Assembly (NCBI RefSeq): GCF_030052815.1
Contig: NC_079507.1
Span: 50,913,571-50,977,570 of the forward strand
Source of the DNA: Hevea brasiliensis
Taxonomy: Eukaryota > Streptophyta > Magnoliopsida > Malpighiales > Euphorbiaceae
Length of the DNA stretch: 64,000 bases
Direction of reading: 5' to 3'
The stretch's first letter is position 1. The number at the start of each line of letters is the position of its first letter. Under the pieces are notes generated by a model. That model was not told where the DNA came from. It did no database searches and saw only the letters and a list, made by a program, of their open reading frames with translations. Shown piece by piece: positions 58,754 through 64,000 of the stretch. The position numbers were made by a program, and so were the translations under genes.

Positions 58754-59732
58754 TGAATTGCTGCCTACCCTTCCTCTGCTTAAAATCCTTGTACCATTCT
58801 AGATAGCTAAATAATCTAAAACATGATTCTTTAACATGACCCCTAACATTACAATGAGTACAGAATCTATCATCTTTCTTTCCATAATCCTTTTTTTTGA
58901 ATGAAGGTTTATATCCACCACTTGGTCCACCATCCTTAGAAAAATCCTTCTTATAGTTCTGCATTTTAGCTAACATAATAGCAGTATTCTCACTGGATTC
59001 AATAGTAGTATTCTGCACCTTTCTATTTTTCTCAACCTTTTGTATCATAGAGTAAGCCTTCTGAACATTAGGAAGTGGATCCATCAACAGTATTTGATTC
59101 TTTACATGTTCATAATTTTCATTAAGTCCCATCAAGAATTGTATAAGTCTATCTTCATTGTCTATATCTGCAATAGCTTTTGTTGAACCACATTTACAAA
59201 TACCACATGTGCATGCAGGAAAAGGACATAAACAGGTTAGTTCATCCAACATTTTCTTCAGCTTAGTAAAATAGACACTCACAGTTAAATTGTTTTGAGT
59301 AAATCCACATATATCTCTTTTGATTTGAAATAACAATGGACCATTACTTTGCCCAAAATGCTATTGTAATTCTTCCCAAAGTTCTTGAGCAGAATTAGTA
59401 TATAAAAAAGCTTCAACAATTTCTTTTGATATAGCATTTAAAATCCAAGAAACAACCATACTATCTACCTTTAACCATCTCTCAAAGGAAGGTGAGTCAG
59501 TAGCAGGCTTAACACATTTCTTATTAATAAAACTCAACTTATCTTTAGCTCTAAGAGCTATCACCATAGATCTACTCCATGAAAGGTAATTATGACCGAT
59601 CAATAGTGTGCTTACCAGAATGAGACTAGGATGATCTGAGTTTTGCAAATACAACGGATCTCTGGTAAGGCTATTTTGACCTTCAACTCTTATCTCACTT
59701 TTCACCCCTAATGTCTCGTCTATCGAACTCAT
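58716..59732 (-). pseudogene. Element E copia gag
   Basis: The start at 59730-59732 (MSSIDETLGV) is chosen over an upstream in-frame ATG at 59819 because the extra 29 residues are a hydrophobic leader in the 5' untranslated region. Family wording: NYLSWSRSMVIALRAKDKLS, WILNAISKEIVEAFLYTNSA, CGSTKAIADIDNEDRLIQFL and PLPNVQKAYSMIQKVE. An intact zinc knuckle (CTHCNVRGHVKESC) lies near the end. A single TAG at 59361-59363, where Gln is expected, interrupts an otherwise open ~335-codon frame. Gag binds element RNA and forms particles. Confidence 0.9.
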
Positions 59733-59769
59733 ATTGCAAAGTATACAAAGGAATTTGCAGAAAAACAAG

Positions 59770-59851
59770 CAAAGTAACAAGAACAAAGAATCACAGCCTT
59801 CAGGTAGAAAAATAGGCAAAGTAACAAGAACAAAGAATCAGAGCCTTCAGG
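59770..59851. repeat. 35-bp direct repeat in element E leader
   Basis: CAAAGTAACAAGAACAAAGA and the following AATCA-AGCCTTCAGG occur twice, about 47 bp apart with one mismatch, between the primer site and gag. Confidence 0.85.
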
Positions 59852-59862
59852 CTCTGATACCA
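59850..59862 (-). other. Element E primer-binding site (tRNA-iMet)
   Basis: The minus strand reads TGGTATCAGAGCC, directly abutting the 5' LTR at 59863. Confidence 0.92.
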
Positions 59863-60131
59863 TGTAGAAACCGAGGAAGAATTGTAAAGTAAACCATAGC
59901 TAGAAAGGAGAGGAAATGGGAAGAGACATATGCTATATCTGTCAAGAATGACATTTATATACAAAAATTAAAAGAAATAACTACACATGCTAACAGCACA
60001 CAAGCTGACATGTTTAGCAGGAAAAAAAAAATCTCCTAACAGACTTACAGCTCATTCCAACTTACACCAAAAAACAATTCTCTATTTACAATTGATTCCC
60101 GCAGCTACACTACAAAAGTTACATATTTACA
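59863..60131 (-). repeat. Element E right (5') LTR
   Basis: 269 bp, TGTAGAAAC to ATTTACA, then ATCAC. It is similar to 44238-44505 with about 17 substitutions and a one-base indel. Confidence 0.93.
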
Positions 60132-61865
60132 ATCACAAAGTGACCTTGAGAACACATGTTTTGTTTTTACTCCAGAATAATATCAATGTTTGCTTGCTTT
60201 AATTCAACCATCTAATTCTAGTCAAGAACCTTATTTCATCAATCAAGTAAGCACCAATTCAACTTTAGTTCAAACACTCTTCATCCTATCACATCGAGTA
60301 GTTCTTTTATTCTTTCTTGTTCTTTGCACTATTCTTTGTGGATTTTGGATACAGGTGCTACAGACCATATTAGTTTTTCTCTTTCTTATTTTAGTTCTCA
60401 TAAGAAAATAAAACCTATTGCTATTAAACTTCCTTATGGTAGTCAGATTATAGCCTAATTTTCTAGTACTATTCATTTCAGTTCTTTTTCTTTTTTTTAA
60501 TCTCACAAATTTTCTTTATATCATTCAATTTAAATTCTTTCTTATTTCAGTAACAAAAATTACTTCCTCTCTTAAATGTTTTTTGATTTTTCATCATGAA
60601 AAATGTTCTATATAGGACATGAATACCTTGAAGATTATTAGTTTAGCTAAAGCAAGGGAAGGTTTATATGTTTTGGTGTAGCATACTACACCTTTAGTTT
60701 CACAATCTGCAACTTCCTCACCATTGTCTCATTCCAATAATATTAGTTTGCAGACCACTACCACCAGTCTCTCTACCTCAAATATTTGGCATTTTAGATG
60801 AGGACATTCTTTACAAAATAGAATGAATGCGATTTAGAATAAACATCCTTTTGTTAAATCAGTATCCAATCAAGTTTGTGATAAATGTCACTTTGGAAAA
60901 CAGAAAAGACTTCCATTTCCTATTAGTAATACAAAATCTGCTACTATATTTGATCTTTTACATGTTGACATATGGGGACCTTTTACAATTCTGGATATTC
61001 ATGGCCACAAGTTTTTCCCTTACTACGGTTGATGATTTTTCTAGAAATACATGGATTTTCCTTATGAAAAACAAATTTGATATAGAAATCTAACTTCAAT
61101 CTTTTGTCAAACTTGTAGAAAATAAATTTTCTATCAAAGTAAAAACCACTAGAAGTGACTATGGCCTTGCATTTTCTATGTTTCAATTTTATGCTTCAAA
61201 AAGGAATTAGTCATCAAACAACCTATGTGAACACTCCACAACAAAATTCTACTATGGAAAAGAAATATCAACATATTCTTTATGTAGAAAGAGCACTTCT
61301 CTTTCAAGCTCATTTACCTAAAGTGTTTTGGTAATTTGCTATCATACATTCTATCTATCTAATAAATAAAATACCAACTTTTTTGCTGTAAGATAAATCT
61401 CCTTATGAAATTCTACATAATCAAGTTCCTAACCTTGATGATTTGAAAGTATTTGGATCTTTATATTTTGCTTCCACACTTACTTCCCAAAAGTCCAAAT
61501 TTGATTCTATCGCAAGAAAGTCCATTTTTCTTAGTTACAAAACTGGTACAAAAGGTTATGTTTTGTATGATATTTCCTTTAGAGGCATTTTTCTTTCCAG
61601 AAGTGTGATCTTTTATGAGCATGTATTTCCATATCAGTCTACTGTACATTTTGTTACTGATAATTTTTCTTCTCCCATAGCTTCTATCCCTTTACCTCAA
61701 GATAGTACCCTTCCTGAATCTGATCTATTACCTTCCATTTTTAATATTTCTTTCCCACAATCTTTTACTTCCACTTCCCAACCTACTCTTAGACAATCTA
61801 ACAGATCTAGGAAGCAACCAAATTATTTACAAGATTATTATTATAATATATTATCATTGCTTTAG
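60132..61865 (+). pseudogene. Element F gag end, protease and integrase relics
   Basis: Resumes gag after element E. The protease motif ILDTGATDHIS is readable at 60342-60374 although the longest open frame here is a shifted one. An integrase zinc region follows: IWHFR then a stop, GHSLQNRMN near 60785-60830 and CDKCHFGKQKRLPFPI near 60890. Then HVDIWGPF and VDDFSRNTWIFLMKNKF (60983-61093) and a degenerate RSDYGLAF near 61150. The longest clean piece (61443-61865) is the integrase C-terminal region with VFGSLYFASTL, KGYVLYDISFRGIFLSRSVI and a Ser/Pro-rich tail. Confidence 0.82.
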
Positions 61866-62019
61866 ATAACCATGATTTAGGTAATATTCTTTATCCCTTT
61901 TCCACTGCTCTTACATATGATTCTCTTTCACCTTCATACAAGCATTTTGTTCTTTCTTCCCCATCCATAATAGAGCCTAGGTCATATTCCTAAGATATCA
62001 AAAAAAGATTGTTAAAGGC

Positions 62020-63200
62020 AAGTAATGCAAACTGAGATAACTACATTGGAACAGAATAAGATTTGGGAACTTATTGATCTACTATGTGGCAAAACTCTAA
62101 TTGGCTGCAATTGGGTTAACAAAATCAAACTTAAAGTAGATGGCTCTATTGAAAGGTATAAATCTAGACTAGTTGCCAAAGGCTATACCTAAACAAAAGG
62201 AGTTAACTACTTTGATGCTTTTTCCCCTGTTGCTAAAATGACAACTGTGAGATTATTATTGGCTCTTGCTACTTCTAATAACTGGATTCTTCAACAATTA
62301 GATTTTAATAATGCATTTCTGCATAGGGATCTTAATTAGGAAGTTTCTATGTTCTTCTTTAAGGCTTTTAATCTTTCCAACCAAATCAAATATGCAAATT
62401 GCTTAAATCTTTATATGGGCTAAAACAGGCTAGTAGGCAATGGTTTTCAAAACTCTCTACTGCTTTACTTTCTATTGGTTACTATCAATCCAGTCAGATT
62501 ATTCATTATTTGCTAAAAAGACTTCACAGTATTTTACTACCTTGTTGGTTTATGGAGATAATGTAATTTTAATAGGCACTGATATGACTGAAATCAATCG
62601 AGTCAAAGGCTTCTTAGATGCTTCTTTTCGAATTAAAGACTTGGGTACCTTAAAATTTTTTTCTGGGACTTGAAATAGCTAGATCTTCTAAAGGCATTAT
62701 CATTAACCAATGAAAGTATACAATGGAGATACATTCTTATGCTAGTTATCTTACATCTAAACTAGCAACCACTCCTATGGACTATGCTTTAAAGCTTCAA
62801 GAAAACAAAGGAGAAGTCCTTAGTGATCCCTCTTCTTACAGGAGATTAGTTGGGTGCCTTTTTTATTTGACTGCCACTAGGCTAGATTTGACTTTTATTG
62901 TTCAACAGCTTAGTCAATATCTAGCTCATCCTATAATGATCATCTTAAGGCTGCTCACAAGGTCTTTCGTTACATTAAAGCTTCTCTAAGTGCTAGCTTA
63001 TATTTCCCAGCAAGTTCTAACTTGCAATTAAAGAGTTTTAGTGATTTAGATTGGGTAGGGTGTCTTGACTTTAGAAGATCAATCATTGGTTTCTGTGTAT
63101 TCTTGAGTAATTCATTGATTTCATAGAGTTATAAGTAACAAAACACTATTTGAAAATCTTTTTCAGAAGCCAATGATGCTATTCATGATTTTTCCTATGG
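62020..63200 (+). pseudogene. Element F reverse transcriptase and RNase H relics
   Basis: Readable copia RT wording: IERYKSRLVAKGYT then a stop, [20 protein letters not shown] and [16 protein letters not shown] (62150-62340). At 62440-62673 the active-site region reads [12 protein letters not shown], where copia normally has YVDD, so Val and the second catalytic Asp are changed. PSSYRRLVGCLFYLTATRLD follows at 62723-62989. A weak RNase H trace (EANDAIHDFSYGYGL) lies near 63165-63210. Many stops; clearly inactive. Confidence 0.8.
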
Positions 63201-63250
63201 ATATGGACTTGTAAGACAAGAGAGAAAACATCGGGTAGATTGCCTTGGGC

Positions 63251-64000
63251 AACTTCTCTAATACTTAAGTTAGTAATTAGAATTGAGATAGAGAATAATT
63301 AACTAGAGAGAATAATGTACCTGACTATGGAGGCTTGAGCCACTTATATAGGCATCAAGTAGACTCTTGTTGAGATAAGGAGTGTGATTATAGTATATTC
63401 CCATCTTAGAGGAACTTCAATTAGAGTGGGATTAGTAATCCAAATAAATATGGATGTTGATCCCCTGTGGATAATATTTGTATTTTAGAGTGTTACTAAT
63501 CATTAGTCCTCCTTTGAATATGAATCTTAAGGTTCTTCATCAGATGGTGTATTAGATGATACAACTTGGCTATGTGTTAGAGCCTTTTGAGATTTTTGGG
63601 AAAACCATTGCCTTAGACATTTTTGTTAGTATATTATCACTTTAAAAGAGTAGTTTGTCGATGCCTTTTTGGGTAGACTTATGTCTTGAATAGCTTATCA
63701 ATGCCTATTTGGGTGGACGTATGCCATGGTAGGCTTATCAATGCCTTTTAAAGCAGACTTATGCCTTAAGCTCTTTACAAGCGAATAGAAGCCTAAAGTT
63801 CTTTGCAATTGTTGGCTCTTTAGCAGGCACTATATCCTTTGAAGATTTTCTTAGAGATTTTCTTAGATACATTGAAGGAATTCTCAAAAAATAGTGATAA
63901 AATTTTTTAGCTGGGTTATCACAAGCCACAAACCATCCACTTACTTAATTCCTTTCCTTGTTCTGTGTTCAGAATATAAATAATATGAGGAAGAGACACA
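63251..64000. other. Unclassified repeat-like DNA at window end
   Basis: No gene is seen. A three-unit 40-bp tandem repeat lies at 63661-63780, and the surrounding wording is LTR-like. It may belong to the missing right end of element F or to another element running off the window. Confidence 0.4.
63661..63780. repeat. 40-bp tandem repeat, 3 copies
   Basis: Units begin ATGCCTTTTTGGGTAGACTT (63661), ATGCCTATTTGGGTGGACGT (63701) and ATGCCTTTTAAAGCAGACTT (63741), exactly 40 bp apart and diverged. Confidence 0.85.

Larger units (their letters stand above)
44238..60131 (-). mobile_element. Element E: Ty1-copia retrotransposon, inserted in F and split by D
   Basis: Perfect ATCAC duplications at 44233-44237 and 60132-60136. 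Short LTRs (268 and 269 bp) start TGTAGAAAC and end ATTTACA, with about 17 substitutions by hand count. Minus-strand order is gag, protease, integrase, reverse transcriptase, RNase H, the copia arrangement. The primer site matches tRNA-iMet and abuts the LTR directly. A 10.9-kb element (45660-56515) splits the reverse transcriptase. It sits in the opposite orientation to its host element F. Confidence 0.93.
42825..63250 (+). mobile_element. Element F: decayed Ty1-copia retrotransposon, host of nest 2
   Basis: Plus-strand copia gag starts at 43244, is interrupted by element E at 44238-60131, and continues at 60132 with protease, integrase, reverse transcriptase and RNase H relics to about 63200. 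The left LTR has a TATA-like GTATATAAG near 43073-43081 and a primer-site-like TGGTATCAAAG near 43143. A TGTTAG at 42825 is a possible start. No matching right LTR was recognised, so both outer limits are approximate. It is the oldest layer of nest 2, with many stops and a changed RT active site. Confidence 0.75.

Noticed and set aside
59361..59363. Programmed stop-codon readthrough in element E gag
   Set aside because: CAA-TAG resembles a readthrough context, but the following bases do not fit the CARYYA consensus and the stop lies mid-gag, where a simple Gln-to-stop mutation is more likely.

Overview
This is a plant nuclear window, almost certainly from a eudicot and possibly from Malpighiales/Euphorbiaceae (the lineage is a weak guess from repeat style, not demonstrated). 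The signs are AT-rich intergenic DNA, LTR retrotransposons of plant lineages (chromovirus/Tekay-like and Athila-like Ty3-gypsy, Ty1-copia, a LARD), miniature inverted-repeat elements and one intronless plant-specific C2H2 gene. Only one intact cellular gene is supported: a SUPERMAN/ZFP10-type single C2H2 zinc-finger repressor at 33204-33821 (+). It sits in a gap of about 11 kb between two stacks of nested retrotransposons.

Layout. 1-6814: old AT-rich intergenic DNA with a GATCGG-core degenerate repeat, a CCA-rich tract, a perfect 40-bp duplication, foldback or MITE elements and two copies of a dispersed ~0.5-kb repeat. 6815-32003: nest 1. A minus-strand Tekay-like gypsy element (TSD TATAT) carries a solo LTR (8952-10665, TSD CCCAC) in its left LTR. 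Its right LTR is split by an inverted-repeat composite (16981-30663). The right arm of that composite is itself split by a full-length Athila-like element (18416-30088, TSD AGTAG) with a tRNA-Asp primer site and a nearly complete pol. 32009-42800: gene island with the zinc-finger gene, a candidate SINE remnant, microsatellites, a 144-bp Mutator-type MITE with a 9-bp duplication, two further foldback elements and two more copies of the 0.5-kb repeat. About 42825-63250: nest 2. A decayed plus-strand copia is interrupted by a minus-strand copia (44238-60131, TSD ATCAC). That copia is interrupted inside its reverse transcriptase by a 10.9-kb LARD (45660-56515, TSD CTTCT) with 4.25-kb LTRs and almost no coding capacity. 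63250-64000: unclassified sequence with a 40-bp tandem repeat.

None of the retroelement proteins is an uninterrupted gene. Stops, frameshifts and catalytic substitutions are noted entry by entry. The most unusual structures are (i) a recurrent stem-loop motif with partly compensated stem changes in the LARD, (ii) a tRNA-iMet primer-binding site embedded inside the LARD LTRs, (iii) a second polypurine-tract-like sequence and a palindrome/tandem-repeat system in the Athila-like 3' non-coding region, and (iv) the interrupted inverted-repeat composite. All boundaries were read by eye and no alignments or database searches were run.
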